This document shows, piece by piece, positions 26,469 through 36,356 of a stretch of 64,000 nt of DNA. Made by a program: the position numbers and the translations under genes. The DNA is from Limnobaculum xujianqingii. GTDB taxonomy: Bacteria > Pseudomonadota > Gammaproteobacteria > Enterobacterales > Enterobacteriaceae. How positions within the stretch are numbered: the stretch's first letter is position 1; the number at the start of each line of letters is the position of its first letter. Location: positions 682,001 through 746,000 of the forward strand of contig NZ_JABMLK010000001.1 in assembly GCF_013394855.1 (NCBI RefSeq), in the 5' to 3' direction. A model generated the notes under the pieces. The model saw nothing but the letters and a program-made list of their open reading frames with translations, searched no databases and was not told the origin of the DNA.

Positions 26469-27890
26469 ATGATGGATGTTCCATATACGGTAAACCTACT
26501 GATTGGTGCGATTGTTGCCATTGCGGTGGGTTACTACATTATCAAAGGGTATTCTGCTACCGGAGTACTACTGATTGGCGGTCTGTTACTACTATTAATT
26601 AGCATCTCTTTAGGTCGCCCGATCCTGGCAGAAAAGGCATCGACCGGATTTCTGCTAACTGACGTTTTTGAATTTATGAAAACGTTATTAAGCAATCGGG
26701 CCGCCGATCTTGGCATGATGATTATGATTCTGTGTGGATTTGCTGCTTATATGACACATATTGGCGCAAACGATATGGTGGTTAAGCTGGCCTCCCATCC
26801 ACTCAAATATATTAACTCCCCTTATATATTGATGATTGCCGCCTATTTCGTCGCTTGTCTGATGTCACTGGCAGTATCATCGGCTACCGGACTGGGCGTG
26901 TTATTAATGGCTACTCTGTTCCCATTAATGGTAAATGTGGGAATAAGCCGGGGTGCGGCAACCGCAATTTGTGCCTCTCCTGCTGCGATTATCTTATCCC
27001 CGACTTCTGGCGATGTGATTGTCGCGGCTGAAGCCTCTAAAATGGGCGGTGATAAGCTGATTGAATTTGCTTTCCATACCACATTGCCTATTTCCATCAT
27101 TGCTATTATTGCTATCGCCATTACTCATTTCTTTTGGCAGCGCTATCTGGATAAAAAAGAGAATGTCGTTAGCGAAAAGCTGGATGTCTCACAAATTAAA
27201 ACCTATGCACCTGTGGCTTACGCTATTTTGCCATTCCTGCCAATTATCGGTGTATTAATCTTCTCCGGGAAAATCAGCCTGCCGTTCACTAATGAACAAG
27301 GTGTTGCCCACGTTATTCCTAATCTGAACATTATTACCATCATTATTATCTGTATGGTGCTAACGGCAGTTATTGAGTTCTTACGCACTTTCAGTGCCAA
27401 GAAGATGTTTGCCGGTTTAGACTCAGCCTATCAGGCAATGGGTGATGCCTTTGTGACTGTGGTTATGCTGTTAGTGGCTGCGGGAATTTTTGCTCAAGGG
27501 CTAAGTTCTATCGGGTTTATTGCTGGCCTGATTCAGTTAGCTGAATCTTCTGGTGGCGGTGCCATGATCATGATGCTGGTTCTGGTGGTTATCACTATGT
27601 TGGCCGCCATGGCAACGGGTTCTGGTAATGCGCCGTTTTATGCCTTCGTGGAATTCATTCCTAAGCTGGCGGACCAAATGGGCATCAACCCGGCGTATCT
27701 GGTTATTCCTATGCTACAGGCATCAAATATCGGGCGCACCATGTCTCCGGTATCGGGCGTGGTGGTTGCTACCTCAGGGATGGCAAAAATATCACCGTTT
27801 GAAGTAGTTAAACGTACATCAGTACCGATGATTGTTGGTATGATCGTGGTTATTGTTGCCTCTCACTTTAAAGTGCCGCTAAACCTGTAG
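26469..27890 (+). CDS. dcuC: Anaerobic C4-dicarboxylate transporter DcuC
   Basis: 473 residues from ATG 26469, which has a TTGGAG site 6-10 bp before; the frame upstream to 26412 is not a family start. Twelve or so hydrophobic spans with near-identical DcuC blocks: YIIKGYSATGVLLIGGLLLL, LGMMIMILCGFAAYMTHIGA, SLAVSSATGLGVLLMATLFP, GSGNAPFYAFVEFIPKL and SNIGRTMSPVSGVVVATSGM. Exchanges or exports succinate during fermentation. Follows an unusually long upstream region with palindromes. Confidence 0.93.
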   Translation: MMDVPYTVNLLIGAIVAIAVGYYIIKGYSATGVLLIGGLLLLLISISLGRPILAEKASTGFLLTDVFEFMKTLLSNRAADLGMMIMILCGFAAYMTHIGANDMVVKLASHPLKYINSPYILMIAAYFVACLMSLAVSSATGLGVLLMATLFPLMVNVGISRGAATAICASPAAIILSPTSGDVIVAAEASKMGGDKLIEFAFHTTLPISIIAIIAIAITHFFWQRYLDKKENVVSEKLDVSQIKTYAPVAYAILPFLPIIGVLIFSGKISLPFTNEQGVAHVIPNLNIITIIIICMVLTAVIEFLRTFSAKKMFAGLDSAYQAMGDAFVTVVMLLVAAGIFAQGLSSIGFIAGLIQLAESSGGGAMIMMLVLVVITMLAAMATGSGNAPFYAFVEFIPKLADQMGINPAYLVIPMLQASNIGRTMSPVSGVVVATSGMAKISPFEVVKRTSVPMIVGMIVVIVASHFKVPLNL

Positions 27891-27900
27891 TTATTTTATT

Positions 27901-27928
27901 GCTATCGCCGATATTATTCGGCGATAGC
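27901..27928 (+). terminator. dcuC terminator
   Basis: GCTATCGCCGA (27901-27911) and TCGGCGATAGC (27918-27928) make a perfect 11-bp stem with TATTAT loop, followed by TTATTTATTCTCTT. The 220 bp from here to setB hold no other feature I can identify. Confidence 0.85.
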
Positions 27929-28149
27929 TTATTTATTCTCTTCTGTTCACATCTGATTAATACCGCACGCTTGGTCAAATAATAACCTTAATAAAATAAT
28001 TAACTCAGGTTATTGATTAACCAATTATTTGATCGCCAATAGTCATTAATATTTTTTGTTATCACTAAGTTATAGAATTAAAACGCCTTTTTATTTCAAT
28101 TTAAACGGCGTATTATCCGCGCAGTTCATTATTTGAAACGATTCACTTT

Positions 28150-29328
28150 ATGCGATCACTCCCTGCCTCTTTAAAACAAATGACGGATGTCACGTCGCTG
28201 GCTTTTCTGTTTATTGCCTTTTTAACTGGTATTGCCGGTGCATTACAGACGCCAACCCTGAGTCTGTTTTTAACCACAGAGGTACAAACTCGCCCGGTTC
28301 TGGTCGGCCTGTTCTATACCGGTAGTGCCATCATCGGCATTATTATCAGCCAGATGATCGCCAGCTACTCGGATAAATCTGGCGACCGGAAAATGCTGAT
28401 AATTCGCTGCTGCTTGTTTGGTGCATTAGGCTGCATTTTATATGCTTTTAACCGCAACTATTTTTTGCTGCTTACCGTTGGCGTGGTGCTATCCACCTTT
28501 GGCTCAACGGCAACACCACAGTTATTTGCTCTTGCCAGAGAACATGCAGATAAAACAGGACGAGAAGCGGTAATGTTTAGCTCTATTTTACGGGCTCAAA
28601 TATCGCTGGCGTGGGTGATTGGCCCGCCATTAGCTTTTGCACTGGCTTTGGGATTTGGTTTTAAAACCATGTATTTCTCTGCCGCTATCGCATTTGTACT
28701 CTGTTCTGTAGTGGTTTGGTACGCCTTGCCTTCTATGCCCAAAGCGAAACAGGCAACTAATACCCCGGTTCAGGCCCCGCGCCAGAATCGGCAATCGGTG
28801 CTGTTGCTATTTATTGTTAGTTCTTTGATGTGGACCTGTAACGGCATGTATATCATTAATATGCCGCTTTATCTGATTAGTGAATTGCAGCTGCCTGAAA
28901 AGCTGGCTGGGGTGATGATGGGAACCGCCGCCGGTTTAGAGATTCCGGTAATGCTGATCGCCGGTTACTACGCCCAGCGATTAGGAAAACGTAAACTCAT
29001 GCACTACGCCATTGTTGCAGGGTTGCTGTTCTATATCGGGTTATTCTTCTTTACCTCCCCCTGGATATTGCTGATTTTACAGCTACTGAATGCCATTTTT
29101 ATCGGTATCTTAGCCGGTATTGGCATGCTCTATTTTCAGGATTTGATGCCGGGTCAGGCCGGTGCAGCCACGACATTATTTACCAATACGGTTCGGGTTG
29201 GCTGGATTGTTGCAGGATCACTGGCAGGTACCGTAGCAGAGATATGGAGCTTCCACGCTGTCTTCTATATTGCTGCCGCTATGTGTCTGGCAGCAACCCT
29301 GTGTTTGCTGAAGATTAAAGTCGCATAA
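28150..29328 (+). CDS. setB: Sugar efflux transporter SetB-like
   Basis: 392 residues, 12-span major facilitator of the SET family. Strong agreement with E. coli SetB: FLTGIAGALQTPTLSLFLT, SYSDKSGDRKMLI (loop 2-3), FALAREHADKTGREAVMFSS, SLAWVIGPPLAFALA, LAGVMMGTAAGLEIPVMLIA and GIGMLYFQDLMPGQAGAATT. Exports sugars and analogues by proton antiport. The ribosome site before ATG 28150 is weak. Confidence 0.9.
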   Translation: MRSLPASLKQMTDVTSLAFLFIAFLTGIAGALQTPTLSLFLTTEVQTRPVLVGLFYTGSAIIGIIISQMIASYSDKSGDRKMLIIRCCLFGALGCILYAFNRNYFLLLTVGVVLSTFGSTATPQLFALAREHADKTGREAVMFSSILRAQISLAWVIGPPLAFALALGFGFKTMYFSAAIAFVLCSVVVWYALPSMPKAKQATNTPVQAPRQNRQSVLLLFIVSSLMWTCNGMYIINMPLYLISELQLPEKLAGVMMGTAAGLEIPVMLIAGYYAQRLGKRKLMHYAIVAGLLFYIGLFFFTSPWILLILQLLNAIFIGILAGIGMLYFQDLMPGQAGAATTLFTNTVRVGWIVAGSLAGTVAEIWSFHAVFYIAAAMCLAATLCLLKIKVA

Positions 29329-29333
29329 TTCAC

Positions 29334-29361
29334 TAATCATTAATCATTAATCATTAATCAA
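29334..29361. repeat. Tandem heptamer repeat
   Basis: TAATCAT repeated in tandem, three exact copies and a fourth ending TAATCAA, starting six bases after the setB stop. A simple sequence repeat open to slippage, without an obvious coding effect. Confidence 0.85.
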
Positions 29362-29364
29362 TTG

Positions 29365-29403
29365 GAACACACCAATATCCTGATCAAAGATACTGGTGTG
29401 TTC
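29365..29403. terminator. Convergent terminator between setB and SDR gene
   Basis: GAACACACCA (29365-29374) and TGGTGTGTTC (29394-29403) form a perfect 10-bp stem; A/T-rich sequence on both sides suits termination in both directions. Confidence 0.75.
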
Positions 29404-29412
29404 ATTCAATCA

Positions 29413-30156
29413 TTAAATAATGCCACCATTTACCCGCAGCGTCTGTCCATTAACCCATGCCCCATCCGGCCCGGCTAAAAACGATACCGCAGAGGCGATA
29501 TCTTCTGGCTGCCCCAAACGTTCCAGCGGCGCCAGATGAGCCAGTTTCTCAACCAGCTCCGGGGATTTACCATTCAGAAATAATTCAGTCGCCGTCGGTC
29601 CCGGAGCTATGCTATTCACGGTAATATTACGACCGCGCATCTCTTTGGCCATTACGCTGGTCAACGCCTCTACTCCCGCTTTGGTTGCCGCATACATACC
29701 ATAACCGGGCTGAAGTAAACCAACCACCGATGAGGAAAAATTGATGATCCGTCCACCGTGTTTTAACCGTTTTGCCGCTTCCCGGGAAGTGTAAAACGTT
29801 CCTTTCAGATTAATATCCAGCAAACGCTCTACATCCGCATCACCCATCTCTTCAACCGGTGCTAAAGCCATCACCCCAGCGTTATTAACCAGAATATCAA
29901 TGCCACCAAAAGCCGCCTCCGCCTCATTAAACAGACGTTTAACCGCGCTGGCATCACTAATATCGGCTTGAATGGCTATGGCCTGTGCCCCATCCAATTG
30001 CAGTTGATGAACCAACTCATCCGCCATGACCTGATTACCTGCATAGTTGATGATCACAGAAAAACCATCAGATGCCAGACGTTCTGCAATAGCCGCACCA
30101 ATTCCCCGGGATGCTCCGGTAATTAAAGCCACTTTTTTTATAACCTGTTGTTTCAT
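29413..30156 (-). CDS. Short-chain dehydrogenase/reductase, FabG-like
   Basis: 247 residues, classical SDR. Cofactor motif TGASRGIGAAIAERL, NNAGVMA, catalytic Ser in INFSSSV, YAATKAG (Tyr-x3-Lys) and the PGPTATELF motif. C-terminal ASAVSFLAGPDGAWVNGQTL followed by RVNGG is typical of 3-oxoacyl-ACP-reductase-like enzymes. Substrate unknown. Divergent from mntP. GGTGGGA ribosome site. Confidence 0.9.
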   Translation of the reverse strand: MKQQVIKKVALITGASRGIGAAIAERLASDGFSVIINYAGNQVMADELVHQLQLDGAQAIAIQADISDASAVKRLFNEAEAAFGGIDILVNNAGVMALAPVEEMGDADVERLLDINLKGTFYTSREAAKRLKHGGRIINFSSSVVGLLQPGYGMYAATKAGVEALTSVMAKEMRGRNITVNSIAPGPTATELFLNGKSPELVEKLAHLAPLERLGQPEDIASAVSFLAGPDGAWVNGQTLRVNGGII

Positions 30157-30376
30157 AAATTTGTCCCACCTGATTGGTCCGTTTTACATTATGACTATGA
30201 ATTATTTTAGTCTATCGCCAACGGGATCTTAATGTGTAGAAGATTAACTGTTTTTATTTCATGCAAGTAGCAGATACTGACACATCAATAAAGATGATAA
30301 TAAGAATCATTTAATTTTACTCATTGATATTATTGAGTTATTTATTCTTGGCTATCCCGACAACGAATGTTAAACT
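30157..30376. other. Divergent promoter region, SDR / mntP
   Basis: About 220 bp that should contain both promoters; together with the riboswitch below it makes up the 416-bp gap before mntP. I see no distinct operator, and no MntR site could be assigned by eye. Confidence 0.4.
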
Positions 30377-30560
30377 GCCTGCCGTCATTGGGGAGTAGCC
30401 GGTTTTTGTTAACACAACAAAAGCGCTTGTATCAACATACTCGCATGAACTTCACAGGTTCAGCGTGGTGCAGGCAACCGTCAGGTAGGCGAGACCATAG
30501 ACATATTGCGCACACTGTAGGTTGGGAGGTGCCCAATATGTATATGAGGAGCCCGGCCGG
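30377..30560 (+). ncRNA. yybP-ykoY manganese riboswitch
   Basis: The two conserved internal loops of the yybP-ykoY family are present: GGGGAGTAGCC at 30390-30400 and GGCGAGACC at 30488-30496. A basal helix GCCTGCC (30377-30383) with GGTAGGC (30484-30490) closes the aptamer. Downstream, CATATTG (30502-30508)/CAATATG (30534-30540) competes with TTGGG (30522-30526)/CCCAA (30532-30536), a possible expression switch. It lies directly before mntP, as in E. coli, and should raise MntP synthesis when Mn(II) is abundant. Confidence 0.92.
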
Positions 30561-30572
30561 AGAAACTAAACA

Positions 30573-31142
30573 GTGAACCTTTCTGCAACACTTATCCTTG
30601 CTTTTGGTATGTCTATGGATGCTTTTGCTGCTTCCGTAGGTAAAGGCGCAATTCTGCATAAACCCCGTTTCAGGGAAGCATTCCGCACAGGACTTATCTT
30701 TGGCTGTATTGAAGCCATCACGCCATTAATTGGCTGGGGAATTGGACTGGTCGCGGGCCAGTATGTTGCCGAATGGGATCACTGGGTAGCCTTTATCCTA
30801 CTGTTCATTTTAGGTTGTCGCATGATTGTTGAAGGTTCGAAGCAGCCTGAAGCGGATGCACCAAAACTACGTCGTCACTCCTTCTTAATTCTTGTTACTA
30901 CCGCATTTGCAACCAGTCTGGACGCTATGGCGGTTGGTGTTGGCCTCGCCCTGTTGCAGGTTAATATTATTCATACCGCAATGGCAATTGGTCTGGCTAC
31001 CATGATTATGGCAACGCTGGGAATGATGGTAGGACGTTTTATTGGCCCCATTCTTGGTAAACGCGCCGAGATTATTGGCGGGATCATTCTGATTGGTATC
31101 GGTATTAATATCTTGCTTGAACATTTGGAGTGGGTTGCTTAA
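30573..31142 (+). CDS. mntP: Manganese efflux pump MntP
   Basis: 189 residues (E. coli MntP 188), six spans. Diagnostic blocks: [51 protein letters not shown] and [20 protein letters not shown], with the intramembrane aspartates of the two repeats. Exports Mn(II). Start is GTG 30573, behind CCGGAGAAAC. Under the riboswitch just upstream. Confidence 0.95.
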   Translation: MNLSATLILAFGMSMDAFAASVGKGAILHKPRFREAFRTGLIFGCIEAITPLIGWGIGLVAGQYVAEWDHWVAFILLFILGCRMIVEGSKQPEADAPKLRRHSFLILVTTAFATSLDAMAVGVGLALLQVNIIHTAMAIGLATMIMATLGMMVGRFIGPILGKRAEIIGGIILIGIGINILLEHLEWVA

Positions 31143-31158
31143 ACCAACTCTGACAGCT

Positions 31159-31184
31159 TATCGCCCATCCACACATGGGCGATA
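31159..31184. terminator. mntP terminator hairpin
   Basis: TATCGCCCAT and ATGGGCGATA form a perfect 10-bp stem with a CCACAC loop, 16 bp after the mntP stop and before the convergent TetR gene. T-tract poor. Confidence 0.65.
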
Positions 31185-31252
31185 TTAACGGCTATTGGCT
31201 TTCCTGCCGATGAATCCTTGTTAATACTATGCCGTTTTCTATCTTTAATGAG

Positions 31253-31912
31253 TTACTTCACCTGTTCTGCATCTGCCCGAGCTTGATTCAGTATCGCTTT
31301 TGCTATCCATTTCGTTACGGCCTGAACATCATCATTTTCCAGCTGCCAGATATCTTTTAATACCATAAACACTTCTGAGCCATAAATAATCGACAATGCG
31401 TGGTTTACTTTTTCGACCAGATCCGCAGGTAATTCATCATTAAGCGGTGCAGTTACTTGCTTAAGGATCTGTTTACGATGCCCTCTGACCAGTTTTTCCC
31501 GCTTTATTGATACATCAACTGTATCATCCGTTTCTGATTTAAACAGCGATGCTCGCTCTTCTGCCCATTGTTGCAAAGATAACAATAATGCTGCTCTCAG
31601 TGCGCCTTCATGTTTAAACATTTGCGGATAAGCAAAACTCAGTAACTCATTAACTCGCTCTTCAACTCTGGTTTGTTCTGGCTGCCACAAAATAATGGGT
31701 TTAAGACTTTCATCCACTACGGCTGAAATCAGATCGCTTTGAGTAGGAAAATAACGATAGGCTGTTGCCCTGGATACCTGCGCTTCTGTGGCCAATTCCG
31801 TCACGGTTGGAAAAGCACCCTTTTCAAATAATTTCATGGCCTGTTTAATCAGAAGATTATATTTTCTTCTTTTTAAATTGGTCAGCTCACGTTCTTCAAT
31901 ACCAGATTCCAT
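31253..31912 (-). CDS. TetR-family transcriptional regulator
   Basis: 219 residues. N-terminal HTH at about residues 25-65: FPTVTELATEAQVSRATAYR followed by YFPTQSDLI. The C-terminal ligand domain (LSFAYPQMFKHEGALRAALL and following) is not family-specific. Divergent from eptA, with 246 bp between, so it could control its own gene and eptA; direct evidence is lacking. AGAGGC ribosome site. Confidence 0.85.
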   Translation of the reverse strand: MESGIEERELTNLKRRKYNLLIKQAMKLFEKGAFPTVTELATEAQVSRATAYRYFPTQSDLISAVVDESLKPIILWQPEQTRVEERVNELLSFAYPQMFKHEGALRAALLLSLQQWAEERASLFKSETDDTVDVSIKREKLVRGHRKQILKQVTAPLNDELPADLVEKVNHALSIIYGSEVFMVLKDIWQLENDDVQAVTKWIAKAILNQARADAEQVK

Positions 31913-32083
31913 TTATTGCCTCTGCTTTGTATTAAAAGTCTTGCTCTAAATATAGTATCAAAATATTTCAATAATAAAGATAAATTAATAGCGCAAAATA
32001 AATTCAATGATTTCAATAAGTAAATATTCCCTTATCGATAACTTCAAGGGTAACAGTTTCCCCATAACACTTATCATTAATGA

Positions 32084-32100
32084 CTTAATAATTGATTAAG
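32084..32100 (+). promoter_or_regulatory. PmrA/QseB-type direct repeat upstream of eptA
   Basis: CTTAAT (32084-32089), five bases, ATTAAG (32095-32100): half-sites 11 bp apart, one helical turn, close to the PmrA box YTTAAK-N5-YTTAAK. Situated 59 bp upstream of the eptA ATG. A similar pair precedes ygiW/qseB. Confidence 0.6.
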
Positions 32101-32158
32101 GATTGGCTGATTAACTGCTGACTATTCACCAATTACTCATGGTCAGAGATAGTTATTT

Positions 32159-33796
32159 ATGAGAAAAGTTGCCCGGATAAAATGTAACGATATTCTATTT
32201 GTTATTGCGGTTACTCTGTTTATCACTTTTATTCAAAATACCCGTTTTTTTTATCGGGCATGGCAGATCGTCGAGCCAGACTCCCTGCGTAACATTCTTT
32301 TCTCCGCCTCTATGCCGGTGCTATTATTTTGCTGTCTGAATGTCATCTTTAGCTTATTACTGCTTCCCTATCTCCGTAAGCCGGTCGCTATTATCTTCAT
32401 TTTAGTCGGTGCTGCCGTTAATTACTTTATGTATAGTTTCAACACGGTTATTGACGGGAATATGACTCAAAATGCGCTGGAAACCGATCTCCATGAGGCC
32501 CTTGACCTATTCTCTTTTAAAATGGTGCTGTGGTTTACACTGATTGGCATTATTCCTGCCATCATTGTTGCATGGACAAAGATCACGCCTTCTCGCAGCT
32601 GTTGGCGTTTCGTGTGGGTAAGAGCTACCAACATTATCGTTTCACTACTGGTGATTGTACTAATCGCACTGTTTTTCTATAAAGATTACGCACCGTTTTT
32701 CCGCAACAATAAAGATATGGTCAAACTGCTTACCCCTTCTAACGTAATTGGCAGTCTGGTAAAAAATCTTTCGAATTATATTGATTCCCGTAAACCATTT
32801 GAACAAATTGGCCTTGATGCCCATAAAGGTCCGTTAATTACGCAACAGCCTAAAAAAACCTTACTGGTTCTGGTGTTGGGGGAAACAGCCAGAGCAGAAA
32901 ACTTCTCTTTGGGCGGTTATTCACGTAATACCAATCCTCAATTATCAAAACGGGATAATGTCACCTATTTTGATAATGTTAGTTCCTGCGGTACGGCCAC
33001 CGCCGTTTCTGTACCCTGCATGTTCTCCAATATGCCCAGAAAACAGTACAGCGAATCAACCGCTAAACATACTGAAAATGTCATGGATATTCTGGCACGT
33101 GCAAAAGTTAACGTGCTGTGGCGCGATAATGACAGCGGGTGTAAAGGGGTATGTAATCGCGTGCCATATGAAGATGTTACTAAATTGAAGTTGCCGGAAT
33201 TATGTAAAGATGGTGCCTGTCTGGATGATATCCTGTTGTATAAGCTGGATGATTACATCAATACCCTCGACAACGACGGTATTATTGTTTTACATCAGAT
33301 GGGCAGTCATGGTCCCAGCTATCACCAGCGTTATCCAAAAGAGTATCGTCAGTTTACGCCAACCTGCGATACCAATGACATTCAGGATTGTGACGTAGCC
33401 AGCCTGCGTAATACCTACGACAACACCATTGTGTATACCGATGCCATGCTGGACAAAACCATCAGTCTGCTGCAAAAACATCAAGACAAATTTGCTACCG
33501 CGATGATTTATCTGTCTGACCATGGTGAATCACTGGGAGAAAATGGTCTGTATCTGCATGGTACTCCTTATGCCATCGCCCCAAGTCAGCAAACTCATGT
33601 GCCTATGTTGATATGGACTTCTGCTGAATATCGCCAGGCACAAAAGCTGGATGAGGGGTGTTTAGCCAAAGAGGCAAAACAAAACGAATTCAGCCAGGAC
33701 AATCTGTTTCACTCTTTGTTGGGCATTTTCAATATTCAGACAACGGAATATCAGTCGACTCTGGATATGTTCAAGAGCTGTCGTAAAACCAGTTAA
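32159..33796 (+). CDS. eptA: Lipid A phosphoethanolamine transferase EptA
   Basis: 545 residues, like E. coli EptA (547). Five N-terminal spans (to about residue 175) anchor a periplasmic sulfatase-fold domain. Nucleophile Thr279 in SSCGTATAVSVPCMF, zinc-site Glu242 in LVLGETARAENFSL, and YLSDHGESLGENGLYLHG holding the Asp-His ligands. Transfers phosphoethanolamine from PE to lipid A, lowering polymyxin binding. No adjacent pmrAB; a PmrA/QseB-like box lies upstream and dgkA follows after 32 bp. Confidence 0.94.
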   Translation: MRKVARIKCNDILFVIAVTLFITFIQNTRFFYRAWQIVEPDSLRNILFSASMPVLLFCCLNVIFSLLLLPYLRKPVAIIFILVGAAVNYFMYSFNTVIDGNMTQNALETDLHEALDLFSFKMVLWFTLIGIIPAIIVAWTKITPSRSCWRFVWVRATNIIVSLLVIVLIALFFYKDYAPFFRNNKDMVKLLTPSNVIGSLVKNLSNYIDSRKPFEQIGLDAHKGPLITQQPKKTLLVLVLGETARAENFSLGGYSRNTNPQLSKRDNVTYFDNVSSCGTATAVSVPCMFSNMPRKQYSESTAKHTENVMDILARAKVNVLWRDNDSGCKGVCNRVPYEDVTKLKLPELCKDGACLDDILLYKLDDYINTLDNDGIIVLHQMGSHGPSYHQRYPKEYRQFTPTCDTNDIQDCDVASLRNTYDNTIVYTDAMLDKTISLLQKHQDKFATAMIYLSDHGESLGENGLYLHGTPYAIAPSQQTHVPMLIWTSAEYRQAQKLDEGCLAKEAKQNEFSQDNLFHSLLGIFNIQTTEYQSTLDMFKSCRKTS

Positions 33797-33828
33797 TTCA
33801 CTATTCTGATGATCGGACAGGAGAAATT

Positions 33829-34203
33829 ATGAGTAAAGTTCAAGCAACAGGCATCACCCGTATTGTTAATGCTGCCGGATATTCCCGCGCCGGGTTGATT
33901 GCCGCCTGGAAAAATGAAGCAGCTTTCCGTCAGGAAGCCATTTTGTGTCTGGCCGCAGTAGCGATTGCCTGCTGGCTTAGCGTTACTTCTGTTGAACGAA
34001 TCTTACTGATTGGCTCGGTGATTCTGGTGGTAATAGTTGAACTACTTAATAGCGCAATTGAAGCTGTGGTAGACAGAATTGGTGCTGAACATCATGAATT
34101 ATCGGGTCGGGCTAAAGATATGGGATCGGCAGCGGTGTTAATCACTTTATTGCTGGCTGCATTAGTTTGGGGAGGGGTTTTATTACCCTATGGATTTAGA
34201 TAA
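33829..34203 (+). CDS. dgkA: Diacylglycerol kinase DgkA
   Basis: 124 residues (E. coli 122), three spans. Conserved active-site region VELLNSAIEAVVDRIGAEHH followed by ELSGRAKDMGSAAV. Phosphorylates diacylglycerol to phosphatidic acid in the inner membrane. Co-transcription with eptA makes sense because EptA leaves diacylglycerol when it removes the head group from PE; mcr-3-dgkA is a known parallel. AGGAGA ribosome site. Confidence 0.95.
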   Translation: MSKVQATGITRIVNAAGYSRAGLIAAWKNEAAFRQEAILCLAAVAIACWLSVTSVERILLIGSVILVVIVELLNSAIEAVVDRIGAEHHELSGRAKDMGSAAVLITLLLAALVWGGVLLPYGFR

Positions 34204-34256
34204 TTTTTTATATCCTCATCAATTTCTATAATTCCTACTTTAGTACTTGTGAATCC

Positions 34257-34290
34257 TCCGGCCGTAAGCACATCATGGTGTACGGCCGGA
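34257..34290. terminator. Convergent terminator between dgkA and sensor kinase
   Basis: TCCGGCCGTA (34257-34266) pairs with TACGGCCGGA (34281-34290); the loop contains a further CAC/GTG pairing. Positioned between convergent genes. Confidence 0.75.
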
Positions 34291-34331
34291 AACAATTTCC
34301 TTATCAGTAGCAATCGGTCCGAATATCTAAA

Positions 34332-35684
34332 CTATCGCCAGAAGCCAACCCTAACACTGAATCCACCTTCCTCTCGATTGGCGAAATTAATCTCCAGACC
34401 ATGCAGTTCAGCGATTTGCTTAACAATAGAAATCCCCAAACCGCTGCCAATTTTTGTTTGTCCTGGCGGACGATAAAAACGCTCACCTAATCGCTGTAAG
34501 TGTTCCTCAGTGACGCCTGGCCCACTGTCTTCAATCATTAACTGCTGCTCGGTTAAGGTGACGCTGACTGAACCCTCTGCCGGAGTATAGTGCAATGCGT
34601 TATCCACCAGATTTCGAACCAGCAATGATAGTAAAACTTCATTTCCCTGCCTGTCCGGCGGCATACCCTGATAATTTATCTGCAGATTTATTTGCTGCTC
34701 TTTTGCACTGGCAAAAAAAGCAGGCTGCATATCCTGTATTAACTGCTGCCAGTTAATGGTTTGCTGTTCCGGAATACCTGATTGAGCATCAAGTCGGGAT
34801 AAGGTTAATAGTTGATCTACCAGCCTAGAGGCACGATCGATACCAATCGTCAGATTATTTAACGCCCTTTTCTGTACTTCAGGTTTATTTACCGTCAATT
34901 GAGCCACTTCGGTTTGGACCCGAAGAGCCGTTAACGGGCTGCGTAGTTCATGAGCAGCATCAGAAACAAAGCGTCGCTCCCGCTTAAGCATGTCACCAAT
35001 ACGAGCAAACAGCAGATTTAGCGCATCAACAAAGGGTTGCACTTCTGGTGGCAGATTTTTCTCTTCAATGGGTGTTTCATCATCCGGTTTTCGTAGCTTA
35101 AGCTCAGAAGTTACCCGCTTGAGAGGTGCTAATTCACGGTTAATCATTAGTGTAATAATAATCAACATAATTGGAATCATGGTTCCCCAAGGGGTTACCT
35201 GATGATCGAGCAAGATCGACTTAGCCAGTCGCTCCCGGTAAGCATTTTTCTGCCCGACAGCAATAATAAAACGCTGGTCCTGAGACTTAAGCCATAACAC
35301 TCGCCATAGCTTACTTTCTCTGAACTCGGGAATCTCTCCCAACTTAGTATCCGTCGGGGAGTAAAAGAAATCGGGTACATCATCTCTGTCAGTCAGTAAC
35401 TTTTTGCCATCAGTGGTGAAAATAGCAAATGAAAGTGCATCCCGGGCTTGCTTAAATTGATCGGGGCGAAATGAGGTATTGTTATTTTTAGCCTGAATCG
35501 TCAGTAAATCATCCAGACCTGAACGTTCCAGCCGTTTAGCAAACATAATCTGTTCCGCATCATATGCCAGTCGAATACGATGACGAACTTTAACGTAACC
35601 AATGGCTGATGAAATGACCCAGGAAAGCAGAATCAGAATAGTGAAAATCAGGATAAGGCGCGTACGCAGGCTTAATCTTTTCAT
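34332..35684 (-). CDS. QseC-like sensor histidine kinase (second copy)
   Basis: 450 residues. Two transmembrane segments (about 10-30 and 165-183) flank a periplasmic domain; dimerisation/His box [20 protein letters not shown]; ATPase motifs [22 protein letters not shown] and [12 protein letters not shown]. Same family and architecture as QseC at 36357 but clearly diverged, particularly in the sensor region ([20 protein letters not shown]). Its ATG overlaps the preceding regulator stop by 4 bases. Signal unknown; a PmrB-like role near eptA is inference. Confidence 0.88.
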   Translation of the reverse strand: MKRLSLRTRLILIFTILILLSWVISSAIGYVKVRHRIRLAYDAEQIMFAKRLERSGLDDLLTIQAKNNNTSFRPDQFKQARDALSFAIFTTDGKKLLTDRDDVPDFFYSPTDTKLGEIPEFRESKLWRVLWLKSQDQRFIIAVGQKNAYRERLAKSILLDHQVTPWGTMIPIMLIIITLMINRELAPLKRVTSELKLRKPDDETPIEEKNLPPEVQPFVDALNLLFARIGDMLKRERRFVSDAAHELRSPLTALRVQTEVAQLTVNKPEVQKRALNNLTIGIDRASRLVDQLLTLSRLDAQSGIPEQQTINWQQLIQDMQPAFFASAKEQQINLQINYQGMPPDRQGNEVLLSLLVRNLVDNALHYTPAEGSVSVTLTEQQLMIEDSGPGVTEEHLQRLGERFYRPPGQTKIGSGLGISIVKQIAELHGLEINFANREEGGFSVRVGFWR

Positions 35685-36343
35685 TTTTCATCGCCTAAGG
35701 CATAACCCATTCCGTAAATAGTACGGATAAGATCTTTACCTAATTTATGACGCAAATTATGAATATGTACTTCTACCGTATTACTGCTGACGTCATCACT
35801 CCATGAGTATAACTTTTCTTGTATTAGCGCTTTGCTTAATACTCTGTTCTGACTCAGTAAAAATAATTCCAACAGCTTTAATTCTCTGGAGGTGAGGACT
35901 ACTGGTTCACCCGCTTTAGTTACCACATAGTTGGCGGTATCTAATGCTATATCTTTATATTGAATAACTGAGCTTAGCTGCCCATGACGGCGACGAACCA
36001 AAGCCTGAAGACGAGCAGCCACTTCTTCCAGTGCAAACGGTTTGCACAAATAATCATCCGCGCCGAATTGTAATCCGCTCACCCGCTCTTTTATGGCATC
36101 ACGCGCGGTTAAAATCAGTACCGGTGTGTCTATTTTTTTCTGACGCCAGTATTTGAGAATATCCAGCCCATCAATATGGGGCAGGCTCAAATCAAGAATC
36201 ACCGCATCATAAGGCGCAGAATGGATAGCATTTTGTCCCTGTAAACCATCATTAAACCAGTCAATAGTGAAACCAAACTCAGTCAGGCCAACCTGAATTC
36301 CATCACCAATCAACTCATCATCTTCAACCAGCAGAATCCTCAT
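35681..36343 (-). CDS. QseB-like response regulator (second copy)
   Basis: 220 residues from ATG 36343 ([20 protein letters not shown]) with an AGGAG site; the frame upstream overlaps qseC. OmpR/PhoB type: receiver with Asp in [15 protein letters not shown], Lys in [11 protein letters not shown]; winged helix with [18 protein letters not shown] and [15 protein letters not shown]. Starts 13 bp after qseC, so the four regulatory genes form one operon. Closely related to QseB at 37715. Confidence 0.9.
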   Translation of the reverse strand: MRILLVEDDELIGDGIQVGLTEFGFTIDWFNDGLQGQNAIHSAPYDAVILDLSLPHIDGLDILKYWRQKKIDTPVLILTARDAIKERVSGLQFGADDYLCKPFALEEVAARLQALVRRRHGQLSSVIQYKDIALDTANYVVTKAGEPVVLTSRELKLLELFLLSQNRVLSKALIQEKLYSWSDDVSSNTVEVHIHNLRHKLGKDLIRTIYGMGYALGDEK

Positions 36344-36356
36344 GCCGGGCTCCTGT

